Part shown: positions 26,014 through 36,038 of the stretch, one piece after another
Layout of the letters: each line of letters opens with the position of its first letter
Position numbering within the stretch: position 1 is the stretch's first letter
Assembly: GCA_947595215.1 (NCBI GenBank)
Contig: CANQEO010000007.1
Location: 1-54,747 of the forward strand
Origin: an uncultured Bacilli bacterium
GTDB lineage: Bacteria; Bacillota_I; Bacilli_A; RFN20; CAG-449
Direction: 5' to 3'
Length of the DNA stretch: 54,747 nucleotides
The notes under the pieces: generated by a model
Seen by the model: only the letters and a program-made list of their open reading frames with translations
Databases searched by the model: none
Told to the model about the DNA's origin: nothing
Program-made: the position numbers and the translations under genes

Positions 26014-27827
26014 ATCGCAGTCCTTTTAAACATCTTTTCAATGTCGTACTTCTTGAAACGGACGATAGTCGGTCTACCATGAGGGCAACATGTCGGATTA
26101 TCACATTTAAATAATAATTCGATTAATTGTTTCATTTCAAAGACACTCAATTGATCATTAGCTTTAATTGAGGCCTTACAAGCCATCGTTGCAATTACAT
26201 GCTTCCTTAAAATTTGTAAATCTATCTTTTCATTATTTAAAACTTGTTCGACTAATTCCGTGATATATGAATCATCTTTTTCTTCGTTTAAGAACAACGG
26301 AATTTGTGAAACTTTGATGGCATTATTTCCAAAAATTTCTACCTTTAATCCTATTTCTTCTAAGAGATTTAATTGCTTATCTTTTAATCGCATCGTTTCA
26401 GTTGGATTAAGATTAATAACGATTGGGAAAAGAGGAGCACAAGTTTCAATATGCGAATTTAATATTCTTTGAAATTTCTCATAGTTAATTCTTTCGTTTG
26501 CAGCGTGTTGGTCGATAAGATAAAAACCATCTTCAGAACGGCACACAATATAAGTATTTAAAATTTGACCAAGCGGTTCTAATTTAACATCCATTTGAAC
26601 TGGTTTTGGTTTTAGCATTTCTTCTTTAAAGATAACTACCTCTTCTAAGGATTGATCAAATTTTTCTAAATCAAGTTTTGGTGCGAAAGAAACAGTTTCT
26701 TTTTGAACCATAGGCTCTTTTGAGATTGCTGGACCACTTTTAATTGGTCTTACAATCTCTTCTGTGTAAGGAACCGTAACTTTATCAATTAAAGTGACTT
26801 GTTGAGTTTTATTTTCCGTAGGAAGTTTCACTTCATGAATCGGTTTTAATCCTCCTAATACGTTTTTAATTTCTTTTTCAATCGCCTCAAAAAGATTCGT
26901 TTCATTAGAAAGGCGAACTTCTCTTTTTGCCGGATGAACATTGACATCGACTAAAGCGTAATCAACTTTAATGTCTAAGATTACAAAAGGATATTTAGAA
27001 TTAAAAATAAAATCACTATAACCATCGATTATCGCCTTTTGCACCTTTGGCATATAGACGTTCCTTTCATTTAATAAGGTAATCATATAATACCGATTCG
27101 ATTTAGCAATCTCTGGTAAACCTAGATATCCATTAACTTCAAATTCATATGTCGAAAATGAAATTGGAACCATTTTTTTGGCGGTATCATACCCATAAAT
27201 TTTTGCAATAACTTCGAGTAATTTACCGCTTCCATTAGTAGTAAATACCACGCGATCATCAATCGAAAAAGAAAATGCGACATCGCTTCTTGCCATGGCT
27301 AAACGTTGCATCACTTCTAGAATTGAAGCATTTTCAGTCGTATCGGATTTTAAATATTTTAATCGTGCTGGGGTATTATAAAATAATTCTTCAATAACAA
27401 ATGTCGTACCTTTTACTAAACTAGCATCTTCAATAATAGTATTTTCATCTTCAATGATTACTTTGGTACCAACACCGGTGCCTAAAGATGTCGTCATCGT
27501 GACTTTACTTACAGCCGCGATAGAGGCTAACGCTTCACCTCTGAAACCCATAGTTTTGATTCTAAATAAATCTCTTTCGCTATATAATTTACTTGAAGCA
27601 TGACGCTTAAAAGCGAGCAAGGCATCATTGCGATCCATTCCACTACCATCATCAGAAACGATAATTTTATCATGTCCAGCGCCATAAACGCTGACTTTTA
27701 TATGTTTACTTCCAGCATCTAAAGCATTTTCAACTAATTCTTTTACTACACTCGAAGGTCTTTCAATCACTTCACCAGCGGCAATCATATTCGCAAGTTT
27801 GTGATCCATTATTTTGATTACACTCAT
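26010..27827 (-). CDS. mutL: DNA mismatch repair protein MutL
   Basis: 605 residues. The GHKL ATPase part has NMIAAGEVIERPSSVVKELVENALDAG, DDGSGM, and KTMGFRGEALASIAAVS. A linker (~335-420) separates the C-terminal dimerisation/endonuclease domain with DQHAANERINYE, ACKASIKAND and CPHGRPTIVRF, the metal-binding set of MutL endonucleases from species without MutH. The start follows an AAGGAG site inside the mutS tail. It works with MutS in nicking the new strand. Confidence 0.96.
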   Translation of the reverse strand: MSVIKIMDHKLANMIAAGEVIERPSSVVKELVENALDAGSKHIKVSVYGAGHDKIIVSDDGSGMDRNDALLAFKRHASSKLYSERDLFRIKTMGFRGEALASIAAVSKVTMTTSLGTGVGTKVIIEDENTIIEDASLVKGTTFVIEELFYNTPARLKYLKSDTTENASILEVMQRLAMARSDVAFSFSIDDRVVFTTNGSGKLLEVIAKIYGYDTAKKMVPISFSTYEFEVNGYLGLPEIAKSNRYYMITLLNERNVYMPKVQKAIIDGYSDFIFNSKYPFVILDIKVDYALVDVNVHPAKREVRLSNETNLFEAIEKEIKNVLGGLKPIHEVKLPTENKTQQVTLIDKVTVPYTEEIVRPIKSGPAISKEPMVQKETVSFAPKLDLEKFDQSLEEVVIFKEEMLKPKPVQMDVKLEPLGQILNTYIVCRSEDGFYLIDQHAANERINYEKFQRILNSHIETCAPLFPIVINLNPTETMRLKDKQLNLLEEIGLKVEIFGNNAIKVSQIPLFLNEEKDDSYITELVEQVLNNEKIDLQILRKHVIATMACKASIKANDQLSVFEMKQLIELLFKCDNPTCCPHGRPTIVRFKKYDIEKMFKRTAI

Positions 27828-27832
27828 AGATG

Positions 27833-30352
27833 CTACTCCTTAATTCTTCTCTTTAAATCATAAAGATAATTTAACGCTTCCATTGGAGATAATGTTAACG
27901 GATCAATTTTCTTCAAATCTTTAATCCATTCATCTTCTTTACGTTCAACGCGTTTGATAACATCTTTTGACACTTTTAAAGATTCATTTTCTAAAGATTC
28001 AAGAATCTTTTTAGCACGATCGATTAATGTCTTTGGTAAATGAGCAAGACGTGCAACATTTAAACCATACGATTTATTCATCGCTCCAGGTTCAATTTTA
28101 TATAAGAAAGTTACTTGATCATCAACTTCAGAGACGGCAACATGAATATTCTTTAAAACCGGTAATTCTTTATCAATCGTTGTAATTTCGTGATAGTGTG
28201 TTGAAAACATTGTCTTTGCTTTAACGATTGAGGCAATATATTCGAGAATCGCCTGAGCTAAAGCCATACCATCAAAAGTTGCCGTACCTCTTCCGATTTC
28301 ATCGAATAATAACAAAGAATTTTCACTTGCGTGCTGTAATGCAAAATTTGTTTCCGTCATTTCAACCATAAAGGTCGATTGACCAGATACTAAATCATCA
28401 GATGCACCAATTCTAGTAAAAATTTGATCAAAAATCATTAAATTTGCTTCATCACAAGGTACGTAACAACCAATTTGTGCCATAATAGCGATAAGTGCGA
28501 ATTGACGCATATAGGTAGATTTACCTCCCATATTTGGTCCTGTGATAACCAGGATATCGGTATCTCTATCCATGATGATATCATTAGGTACATATCTGGA
28601 GTTTTCCATCACTTTTTCAATAACCGGATGACGACCATTGATTATTCTTATCTCCCGTGAATTATTGAAAGTAGGACATATATAATGATTCTCATTTGAA
28701 ACTATAGCAAACGATAATAAACAATCGACGTAAGAAATAAGTCTTGCTAAAGTTTGAATTTGTTCAGTATACTCGCTTACGTGTTTTCTTAACGCGACAA
28801 ATAATTCATATTCCAATGCTGATCTTCTTTCATCAGCCGAAAGAATTAACGCTTCTTTTTCTTTTAAATCTTTAGTGATAAAACGTTCAGAATTGATGGT
28901 GGTTTGTTTCCTTTCATAGCCCCATTCTTCTTGGATTTGATTCAATGCACCTTTAGATACTTCAATGTAGTATCCAAACACGCGATTATATCCAACCTTT
29001 AAAGTTTTGATACCTGTACGTTCTTTTTCTTGAGCCTCTAGAGATGCTACCCATGATTTACCATCAGAAGAGAGTTCTATTAATTCATCTAATTCCTCGC
29101 TGTAACCTCTTTTAAAGATACCGCCTTCTTTTACAGTAATCGGTACATCTTCACTTATCGCTCTTTCTAACAAATCGGCGAGATCTAAGAAATCAAAATC
29201 CATACCCGCTAATAAGTTAATATTGGGATTTTGTAATTCTTTCAAACATCCTAAAAGTGTCGGAACTACTTGAAGTGATCTTTTAAGTTGCAAAAGATCC
29301 CGTCCGGAAGCCGAGCCAAAGTTTATCTTAGCGATTAATCTCTCTAAATCGTAAATATCTTTTAAAGCTTTAGTCACATCGTTTGCAATCAAAAAATTAT
29401 CGATAAAAGAAGCGACTATACTCTGTCTCTTTTTAATCTCATCTAATGATGCACTCGGTTTTACAATCCACTTTTTTAATAGTCGGGAACCCATATTAGT
29501 GATAGTTTGATCTAATACCCAAAACAATGTTCCGTATGTATCCTCACTTCTGATAGTTCTTACTAATTCTAAATTATTACGCGAAAAATGATCTATTTGC
29601 ATCTCATCATTAGCACGCAATACCTTTGCTTTTTGAAGATAGTTTAAATCTCTCTTTTGAGTTTCTTTTAGATAATTCAAAAGTCTTACTAAAGCGTGTT
29701 GTTGATTGAAGTCACGCACTTCATTTAAAACATAATCATGTTCCATTGTGATTACATCATCATTTTCATAAGAGATTAAAATGTTATCTCGATTCTTTAT
29801 CTTTAGAATGTCTTGATGTGGGAATGAAGTCGCTACGACTACCTCTCTAATTGAAAGATTTTGAATTTCATTAATCACTAATTCGACATCTTTTTCGATA
29901 TTTTCAACATAAATTTCACCAGTCGAAATATCCGCATAAGCAAAAATATAGTAATTATCACTAATTCCAATACAACCGATATAGTTATTACCTTTTTGTT
30001 TTACATCAACAACTGCGCCTGGAGTGATAATTTGAACAACATCTCGTTCGACGATTCCTTTGGCAGTTGATGGATCTTCCATTTGTTCGACAATACCGAC
30101 TTTATATCCTTTTTTGATTAGTTTGTCGATATAAGTGTCGATAGCATGATGAGGAACTCCACACATGGGAACTCGTTCTTCGACACCGGCGCTTTTACCA
30201 GTAAGAGCTAATTGAAGTTCACGCGATGCAATTTTAGCGTCTTCAAAAAATAGTTCGTAAAAATCACCGAGTCGAAACAAAATCAGTGTATCTGGATGTT
30301 TATCTTTGATGCTTAAATATTGCATCATCATTGGCGTGTACTTCTTTTCCAT
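27833..30352 (-). CDS. mutS: DNA mismatch repair protein MutS
   Basis: 839 residues. Mismatch-binding domain with MMMQYLSIKDKHPDTLILFRLGDFYELF (Phe-x-Glu, FYE); ATPase with GPNMGGKSTYMRQ, DQIFTRIGASDDLVSGQSTFMVEM, LFDEIGRGTATFDG and STHYHE. It ends with the short helix-turn-helix tail. It recognises mismatches and small loops and recruits MutL, encoded five bases downstream. An extended -10 (TGGTATAAT) lies ~26 bases upstream of the ATG. Confidence 0.97.
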   Translation of the reverse strand: MEKKYTPMMMQYLSIKDKHPDTLILFRLGDFYELFFEDAKIASRELQLALTGKSAGVEERVPMCGVPHHAIDTYIDKLIKKGYKVGIVEQMEDPSTAKGIVERDVVQIITPGAVVDVKQKGNNYIGCIGISDNYYIFAYADISTGEIYVENIEKDVELVINEIQNLSIREVVVATSFPHQDILKIKNRDNILISYENDDVITMEHDYVLNEVRDFNQQHALVRLLNYLKETQKRDLNYLQKAKVLRANDEMQIDHFSRNNLELVRTIRSEDTYGTLFWVLDQTITNMGSRLLKKWIVKPSASLDEIKKRQSIVASFIDNFLIANDVTKALKDIYDLERLIAKINFGSASGRDLLQLKRSLQVVPTLLGCLKELQNPNINLLAGMDFDFLDLADLLERAISEDVPITVKEGGIFKRGYSEELDELIELSSDGKSWVASLEAQEKERTGIKTLKVGYNRVFGYYIEVSKGALNQIQEEWGYERKQTTINSERFITKDLKEKEALILSADERRSALEYELFVALRKHVSEYTEQIQTLARLISYVDCLLSFAIVSNENHYICPTFNNSREIRIINGRHPVIEKVMENSRYVPNDIIMDRDTDILVITGPNMGGKSTYMRQFALIAIMAQIGCYVPCDEANLMIFDQIFTRIGASDDLVSGQSTFMVEMTETNFALQHASENSLLLFDEIGRGTATFDGMALAQAILEYIASIVKAKTMFSTHYHEITTIDKELPVLKNIHVAVSEVDDQVTFLYKIEPGAMNKSYGLNVARLAHLPKTLIDRAKKILESLENESLKVSKDVIKRVERKEDEWIKDLKKIDPLTLSPMEALNYLYDLKRRIKE

Positions 30353-30377
30353 ACTAGTACCTCATATTACTAGTTTA

Positions 30378-30386
30378 ATTATACCA
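30378..30386 (-). promoter_or_regulatory. Extended -10 promoter of mutSL-miaA
   Basis: TGGTATAAT on the minus strand between cotE and mutS. It would give the mismatch repair operon its own start independent of cotE. Confidence 0.55.
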
Positions 30387-30425
30387 ATTCAATGAGGATT
30401 TTTCGAGATAAAATAATATTGGTAA

Positions 30426-30938
30426 CTATTTATTCTCTAAATAATTAGGATTAACATTCATTAAGATTTCTTCATCTATTGAAATATCCTCTTTATAGTC
30501 ATCCGCGCAATTGACAACTAGGATCGCTTCTGCAAAGCAATCGACTAAAAAAAGACTTTCAATTTTTAAGGAAACAACACCATTAGAGGCCAATTCCATT
30601 TTGATGCAAGTAGGGTAATGCGAGACATAAACTTTAATAAACTTTTCTTCCGAGATAGTTCTTAAATCACGATATGACATTATAAATGGTTCTTCAAATT
30701 CGATAGTTTCAGTGTAAACAGAAGATTTTTGATCATTATTTGAAGCATACCACAATTGAATATCAAAAGAACCTTTTAACACGATTTTTCCGTTATCCTC
30801 AGTAGTTTCATATTTTAAATTGATGATCCAACATCCAAGAGTTTTAGATATATCTTCATCAATGTAGACATTTTTATTTATTATAGTTGCTAATTTACCT
30901 TTGCCAATTAAGGTTTTAGCCGCAATTTCACGATACAT
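30426..30938 (-). CDS. cotE: Outer spore coat morphogenetic protein CotE
   Basis: About 170 residues. The pattern YREIAAKTLIGKG, LGCWIINLKYE, GSFDIQLWYAS, MSYRDL and a C-terminal acidic tail ending in NPNYLE follows CotE. In B. subtilis CotE assembles the outer coat around the SpoIVA base layer. Gene position (ymcA-cotE-mutS) is the Bacillus order. ATG 30938 is chosen because the track's 30947 ATG touches the GGAGG site. The GAGGAGG site is the downstream arm of a terminator-like hairpin. Confidence 0.9.
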   Translation of the reverse strand: MYREIAAKTLIGKGKLATIINKNVYIDEDISKTLGCWIINLKYETTEDNGKIVLKGSFDIQLWYASNNDQKSSVYTETIEFEEPFIMSYRDLRTISEEKFIKVYVSHYPTCIKMELASNGVVSLKIESLFLVDCFAEAILVVNCADDYKEDISIDEEILMNVNPNYLENK

Positions 30939-30976
30939 AAAAAACATCCTCCTCTATTCAATATATGAGAAGGATG
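30939..30976 (-). terminator. ymcA terminator/cotE leader hairpin containing the cotE ribosome site
   Basis: On the minus strand CATCCTTCTC pairs with GAGGAGGATG (one U-G) around a 12-base AT loop and is followed by TTTTTT. It lies right after the ymcA stop. The 3' arm is the cotE ribosome site and the T run leads directly to the cotE ATG. Confidence 0.72.
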
Positions 30977-30981
30977 CCTAT

Positions 30982-31296
30982 TTATTTCAATGCATCGCGC
31001 AACTTTTCAAGAAGCAAACTAACTTCTTGGGATTCAATTTGAAAATTGACAACTAAAGGATGTTCATCGTATCTTTGTTTTAATTCTAAATATTTCGAAC
31101 GATTTTGTTCGTATTCATCTTTTTTATGAATCGAAAGTGCCGTCAATTTTTGATACTTCTTAATCTTTTGTTCAAGATTCATCAATTCATCATTTTCACG
31201 AATCGCTTTTTTTAATTCGACAAATCTTTTAACGGGAGGATACTCTAGAAATTCTTCAATAAAACTATCTAATTCCCGCTTTAATGATTCATCCAT
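30982..31296 (-). CDS. ymcA: YmcA (RicA) family regulator
   Basis: About 104 residues, all-helical, of the YlbF/YmcA family: a central repeated LKKAIRENDELMNLEQKIKKYQ helix pair. Position between miaB and cotE is that of B. subtilis ymcA. There YmcA, YlbF and YaaT form a complex that assists RNase Y mRNA maturation and Spo0A activation. rny is also in this window. ATG 31296 has a GTGAGG site and overlaps the miaB stop by eight bases. The usual Fe-S cysteines are not seen here. Confidence 0.85.
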   Translation of the reverse strand: MDESLKRELDSFIEEFLEYPPVKRFVELKKAIRENDELMNLEQKIKKYQKLTALSIHKKDEYEQNRSKYLELKQRYDEHPLVVNFQIESQEVSLLLEKLRDALK

Positions 31297-32737
31297 TTTC
31301 TGCAACCTCACCGATTAAAGAGAAAGTATGCGATTCTAAAATCTTCACTTTGACAATCTTGCCGATTAAATCTTGAGAACCTTTAAAGTTAACTAATTTT
31401 AAAGTTTCAGTATATCCACTTAAGATATCATCTTTCTTTTTAGATGACCCTTCTACTAAAACATCGTAAACATTACCAACATAACGCAAAGCACGCTTAG
31501 AAGCTTCCTCTTCAACTGCTTTTACAAGGCGTTCAAAACGCGCTTTTTTGACTTCAAATGGTGTCTCATCCTTCATCTTTGCACCAGGTGTTCCAATGCG
31601 TGGAGAGTATATAAATGTAAAGGCACTATCATAATGGCAATAATGAACCATCTCTAAAGTCTTTTCGAAATCGTCATCGGTTTCATTTGGAAAACCAACT
31701 ATGATATCAGTAGTAAGCGCAATATCTGGAATCATTTTTTTTAATTCATCGACTAACGCTTTATATTCAGCGCTGGTATAACGTCTTCCCATTCTTCTTA
31801 AAACATCATCACTTCCAGATTGTAATGGTAAGTGGATGCAAGGCATCACGTTATCATATTTAGCGATTACATCAAACATCTCACGAGTAAAGTCCCACGG
31901 GTGGGAGGTGGTAAAACGAAGCCGAGGGATGCCCGTTTTAGCGACCGCTTCTAAAAGTGAAGCAAATGATAAATTTTCATCGAGATCTTTACCATAGGCG
32001 TTGACATTTTGTCCTAGCAAAGTAATTTCTTGATATCCTTGACGTACTAATTCTTGACATTCAACCAAAATATCACTTACACGACGACTACGTTGCTTTC
32101 CACGTGTGTAAGGAACAATACAATAAGTGCAAAATTTGTCACACCCATACATGATGTTAACAAATGCTTTAATTTTATCTTCACGAACAAGTGGAACTCC
32201 TTCGATAACTTCACCTTCTTTGGAATAGATTTCGATGATGCGTCTTTCACTAAAAATCGCTTCATCAAGCAAAATAGGTAAACGATAGATATTATGAGTT
32301 CCGAAAATTAAATCAACTTGAGGATAAGATTGTTTTACTTTTTCAACGATATGAGTTTGTTGAACCATGCAACCGCATAAACCGATTAAAGCTTCTTTGT
32401 TTTGATCTTTAAGACGTTTTAAAGAACCGACTTCTCCAAATACTTTATCTTCGGCATTTTCGCGAATCGCACAAGTGTTTAAAATCACTAAATCAGATTT
32501 TATAGGATCATCACAAGGTATAAATCCTAACTCTTGTAAAATACCTTCAATCATTTCAGAATCGACAACGTTAGCTTGGCAACCATAAGTACGCACAAAA
32601 TAACGCTTATTTTTCGCATATTCTAAAAGGCGCGAAGAAGGTTTTAAATCTTCAACGACAATCTTAGTTTGTTCTTTGCTTCGTTTAGCTGCATCTTTCA
32701 AAGAAGGAAGGCTATGCTCTATTAATTGCTTCTTCAT
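31289..32737 (-). CDS. miaB: tRNA-2-methylthio-N6-dimethylallyladenosine synthase
   Basis: 482 residues. N-terminal UPF0004 domain with cysteines in TYGCQANVVDSE, NTCAIRENAEDK and GLCGCMVQ (auxiliary 4Fe-4S, the sacrificial sulfur source); radical SAM motif CDKFCTYCIVPYTRGKQRSR; C-terminal TRAM domain ending near VKVKILESHTFSLIGEV. It methylthiolates i6A37 made by MiaA. It follows spoVS by 16 bases. The start is at ATG 32737 near an AGGAGTT site. Confidence 0.95.
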   Translation of the reverse strand: MKKQLIEHSLPSLKDAAKRSKEQTKIVVEDLKPSSRLLEYAKNKRYFVRTYGCQANVVDSEMIEGILQELGFIPCDDPIKSDLVILNTCAIRENAEDKVFGEVGSLKRLKDQNKEALIGLCGCMVQQTHIVEKVKQSYPQVDLIFGTHNIYRLPILLDEAIFSERRIIEIYSKEGEVIEGVPLVREDKIKAFVNIMYGCDKFCTYCIVPYTRGKQRSRRVSDILVECQELVRQGYQEITLLGQNVNAYGKDLDENLSFASLLEAVAKTGIPRLRFTTSHPWDFTREMFDVIAKYDNVMPCIHLPLQSGSDDVLRRMGRRYTSAEYKALVDELKKMIPDIALTTDIIVGFPNETDDDFEKTLEMVHYCHYDSAFTFIYSPRIGTPGAKMKDETPFEVKKARFERLVKAVEEEASKRALRYVGNVYDVLVEGSSKKKDDILSGYTETLKLVNFKGSQDLIGKIVKVKILESHTFSLIGEVAENG

Positions 32738-32753
32738 GATTTAACTCCTAATA

Positions 32754-33020
32754 CTATTTTTTCTTTTCGATTCTTAATTTGATTGCAGTCTTTTCTTTTC
32801 CGTCAATTTCGATTTCTTTAAATGAAGGGATAAGACATATTTCAATTCCCGAAGGAACTAGATAACCTCTTGCGATAGCAACTGCCTTAATGGCTTGATT
32901 TAAGGAACCAGCCCCTACCGTATTGACCTCTAAAAAATCTTGTTCACGAATAATGTTGCTGATAGCGCCGGCCACTGCATTAACCGAAGAAGACGACGCG
33001 ACTTTAATTTGCTGTATCAT
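32754..33020 (-). CDS. spoVS: Stage V sporulation protein S
   Basis: 88 residues, the small SpoVS family: IKVASSSSVNAVAGAISN, GAGSLNQAIKAVAIARGYL, and TAIKLRIE. SpoVS is a small conserved protein needed for late sporulation in B. subtilis. Start ATG 33020 is chosen for its AAGGAG site; the track's longer start adds seven residues without support. It lies 42 bases downstream of ymdB, as in Bacillus (rny-ymdB-spoVS). Confidence 0.95.
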   Translation of the reverse strand: MIQQIKVASSSSVNAVAGAISNIIREQDFLEVNTVGAGSLNQAIKAVAIARGYLVPSGIEICLIPSFKEIEIDGKEKTAIKLRIEKKK

Positions 33021-33062
33021 ATAATTTTCTCCTTGCTTCAAATTATGAAGTAAGGATTAAAT

Positions 33063-33857
33063 CTATACCTCTTCTAAGTTGATTATTTCATAAATCGGTT
33101 TAATAGCAAAACATTTATAGTTTTCATCAAAAGATAGAATTACCGCATTAAACACCGCTTCTTTATCAGAATCATCAATTGAGAATGATGTCGGATATCC
33201 CGTCCATGTCTTTTTGATGACATCATCTTTATTGACACCTAAAATTCCATTATATGGTCCACACATTCCAACATCAGAAATGTAGGCGGTTCCTCCTGGC
33301 AGAATTCTGCTATCACAAGTTTGAACGTGAGTGTGAGTTCCAATTAAGGCGCTTATTTGACCATCAAAAGCATATGCTAATGCCATTTTTTCACCAGTAG
33401 CTTCGGCGTGAAAATCGACGATATGAATATTAGCATCATCATCGTTAATGATTTCCTTTAAAGCTTCAAAAGGATTAGTAGCATTTAAATTGATGTAAGA
33501 TCTTCCTAATAGACTAGTAACTCTAATTTTGACACCAGAATAAGCTTCAATAAGCACACTTCCTAATCCCGGAAGAGAATAGTGGAGATTGTAAGGTCTT
33601 ATTAAATTGTCGCATCCATCGATATACTCAAGTAAATCTTTTCTAGCCGCGAAGTGATTTCCTAATGTGATACAATCAATTCCGGCATCAATCAATTCTT
33701 CGTAATTATCATGTGATAAACCTTTTCCATGAGTTGCATTTTCACCATTGGCAATGATGAAATCTAATTCAACTTCCTCTTGCAATTGTGAAATCATTCT
33801 TGCAACTACTTTACGTCCCGCTTTAGCGACAATGTCACCGATAAATAAAATGTTCAT
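33063..33857 (-). CDS. ymdB: YmdB/TIGR00282 metallophosphoesterase
   Basis: 264 residues. Metal ligands appear in order: GDIVAKAGR, IANGENATHGKG, LGNHFA, VDFHAEATGEK, and GTHTHVQTCDSRI. YmdB is a calcineurin-like phosphodiesterase reported to act on 2',3'-cAMP and to influence sporulation and biofilm in B. subtilis. Start ATG 33857 follows AAAGGAGG. It is downstream of rny, after a hairpin of that gene. Confidence 0.93.
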   Translation of the reverse strand: MNILFIGDIVAKAGRKVVARMISQLQEEVELDFIIANGENATHGKGLSHDNYEELIDAGIDCITLGNHFAARKDLLEYIDGCDNLIRPYNLHYSLPGLGSVLIEAYSGVKIRVTSLLGRSYINLNATNPFEALKEIINDDDANIHIVDFHAEATGEKMALAYAFDGQISALIGTHTHVQTCDSRILPGGTAYISDVGMCGPYNGILGVNKDDVIKKTWTGYPTSFSIDDSDKEAVFNAVILSFDENYKCFAIKPIYEIINLEEV

Positions 33858-33872
33858 AAGACCTCCTTTCAT

Positions 33873-33896
33873 GAATAAAGGCCTTTTTAGAAGGCC
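33873..33896 (-). terminator. Terminator-like hairpin between rny and ymdB
   Basis: GGCCTT/AAGGCC with a five-base loop, then TTTATT on the minus strand, directly before the ymdB ribosome site. It may stop part of the rny transcript or stabilise its end. Confidence 0.6.
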
Positions 33897-33914
33897 ATTA
33901 TTTTCTTATTTTAA

Positions 33915-35477
33915 TTATTTTGCGATTTCAGTAGCTCGTAATTCGCGGATTACCGAAACCTTGATTTGACCTGGATAGGTCATTTCATTTTCAATCTTAT
34001 CTTTAATGTCGCGGGCTAATTTGAACGAAGCGAGATCATCAATCTTTTCAGGAACGACCATGACACGAACTTCACGACCAGATTGCATTGCGAATGAGGA
34101 TGATACACCTTCAAATTGTTTGCAAATATTTTCGATTTGTTCGATTCTTTGAATGTAATTCTCTAAAGTTTCACTTCTAGCTCCTGGTCTTGCTGCAGAA
34201 AGAGTATCCGCTGCAGCAACTAAATGCGAAATTACAAATTTTGCAGGAACATCACCATGGTGAGATTCAATCGCATTGACAACAACTTCTGGTTCACCAT
34301 ATTTTTTAGCAAGTCGAACGCCGAGTTCGACATGGCTTCCATCCATTTCAAAATCAGCCGCTTTTCCGACATCGTGAAGGAGACCAGCGCGTTTTGCTAA
34401 GTTTTGATCTAAACCAAGTTCGGCGGCCATAACACCCGCCAAGTACGCGACTTGAATCGAGTGTTCAAAAACATTTTGACCATATGAGGTACGATATTTT
34501 AACCTTCCAACATAAGTTAATAAATCCTTATTGATACGTGGTAAACCGAGTCTTAAGGCCGCTTGAGCACCAGCCTCTTTAACCGACTTATCAACTTCAG
34601 CTTTTGCCTTCTCACATATCTCTTCAATTCTTCCCGGTTGGATACGTCCATCCTTAATTAAGAGTTCAAGAGCGACTCTTGCTGTTTCTCTTCTAATTGG
34701 ATCAAAGCAGGAGACTGTGATAACTTCCGGGGTATCATCGATTAAGATATCAACACCTAAAAGTTGTTCTAAGGTTCTAATGTTACGACCTTCTCTACCG
34801 ATAATGCGTCCCTTCATTTCATCACTTGGAAGAGCGACAACTGAAACGGTTCTTTCAGTAGTAACTTCTTGTGCGTATTTGTCAACAGCGAGAGCTAATA
34901 AATCGCGGGCTTTAGCATCGGCGATATCTTTTGCTTCATCTTCTTTGTTTTTGATGAAAGCAGCGATTTCTTGAGATAGTTTTTCTTCAACTCTTTTGAA
35001 GATCTCTTCACGCGCTTCATTGATTGACATTTGTGAAACTTTTTCCAATTCAGAAATAATCGCATCAAGCTTTTCTTTTAAAACTTGTTCACGATGATTT
35101 AAATCCTGTTTAAGACGATCTAATGCAGCGTTTTTCTCTTCAAGATTATTCTCTTTTTCGAGCAACGCCATATCGCGACGATCAATGCTTTGCTCGCGGG
35201 CAGTTAATTTATTTTCGGCATTAATAGCCTCTTGTTTACGCTCTTTGATTTCTTTTTCTGCTTCTAATTTCATCTCATAGGTAACTGTTTTAGCGTCTAA
35301 TTGAGCGTTTTTAATGATGTGTTCACTTTTGATTTCTGCATCTTTAATGATTCTTTCAGCCTTTTTTGAAGCTTGTTTATTTCTGAAAACAGGAACAAGT
35401 TTAAATAAAGCAAACATTAAACCGAGTCCAATTAAGAATGCGAGAACAACCAAAAGTATTGCTGTTCCAAATTCCAT
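33915..35477 (-). CDS. rny: Ribonuclease Y
   Basis: 520 residues, full length. N-terminal membrane anchor (~3-25), long charged coiled coil (~30-195), KH domain with [23 protein letters not shown] domain with LLHDVGKA and ESHHGDVP, and the C-terminal block. RNase Y is the main endonuclease starting mRNA decay at the membrane. The ribosome site is TAGGAGG. It is preceded by a 561-base gap to recA, where B. subtilis has pbpX. Confidence 0.96.
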   Translation of the reverse strand: MEFGTAILLVVLAFLIGLGLMFALFKLVPVFRNKQASKKAERIIKDAEIKSEHIIKNAQLDAKTVTYEMKLEAEKEIKERKQEAINAENKLTAREQSIDRRDMALLEKENNLEEKNAALDRLKQDLNHREQVLKEKLDAIISELEKVSQMSINEAREEIFKRVEEKLSQEIAAFIKNKEDEAKDIADAKARDLLALAVDKYAQEVTTERTVSVVALPSDEMKGRIIGREGRNIRTLEQLLGVDILIDDTPEVITVSCFDPIRRETARVALELLIKDGRIQPGRIEEICEKAKAEVDKSVKEAGAQAALRLGLPRINKDLLTYVGRLKYRTSYGQNVFEHSIQVAYLAGVMAAELGLDQNLAKRAGLLHDVGKAADFEMDGSHVELGVRLAKKYGEPEVVVNAIESHHGDVPAKFVISHLVAAADTLSAARPGARSETLENYIQRIEQIENICKQFEGVSSSFAMQSGREVRVMVVPEKIDDLASFKLARDIKDKIENEMTYPGQIKVSVIRELRATEIAK

Positions 35478-36001
35478 TATTTTTTCCTCCTATTTCTATA
35501 TGGTATAACTAAAATACCGCCAACAATGTGTGGTATCACTAAGCATAATAGTCTCATTGATATATATTAAAGCCTTATGGCGTTTAAATATTCAAATAGA
35601 ATTTTCATTCTACAATTAAACTAATAAGCTCGACACCTTTCGATGTATTATTATTATATCAATAATAGCCATTTCATAAAAGATAATTTTACAATTAATT
35701 TTTCATTGTAATTTTGAAGCTCTTATATAAACCTTTTTTAATAAAAATTTTATAATTAATGCTATTACATTTTTATCATATTCACTATCATTTCATTAAT
35801 TTTTCTCTATTATTAATCATAATGCTTCTTCAAGATATTACGACTATAATATAATCAAAATCAATTAATAATGGTGTTGATTTTAATTAAAAACCGTTGG
35901 GGCTTAAAAACATAGTTTATTGCGTCTTGCAGTATTAATCGCGGTAATCATAGTTTTCATCAGTATTGAAATTAAAAGCAAAAAAACTTAATTAAAAGTG
36001 T
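35478..36001. other. AT-rich intergenic region with two possible small plus-strand ORFs
   Basis: The gap between rny and recA has no gene in the ORF track. On the plus strand a TATAAT (about 35845-35850) precedes a 14-codon ORF (35871-35915) and a TTG-start 23-codon ORF (35920-35991) encoding a hydrophobic peptide with a Lys-rich end. Neither has a good ribosome site. They may be the frame-shifted remains of one gene, a small membrane peptide, or chance. Confidence 0.3.
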
Positions 36002-36030
36002 AAAAAAACGAAGCCAATGCGACTTCGTCT
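36002..36030 (-). terminator. Terminator of recA
   Basis: On the minus strand ACGAAG/CTTCGT forms the stem base and is followed by a run of T, nine bases after the recA stop. Confidence 0.83.
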
Positions 36031-36038
36031 TTTAATTT

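Noticed and set aside
30350-30376. ACTAGTA/TACTAGT hairpin before mutS
   Set aside because: The likely transcription start from the extended -10 falls within the hairpin, so the stem would not form in the mRNA.
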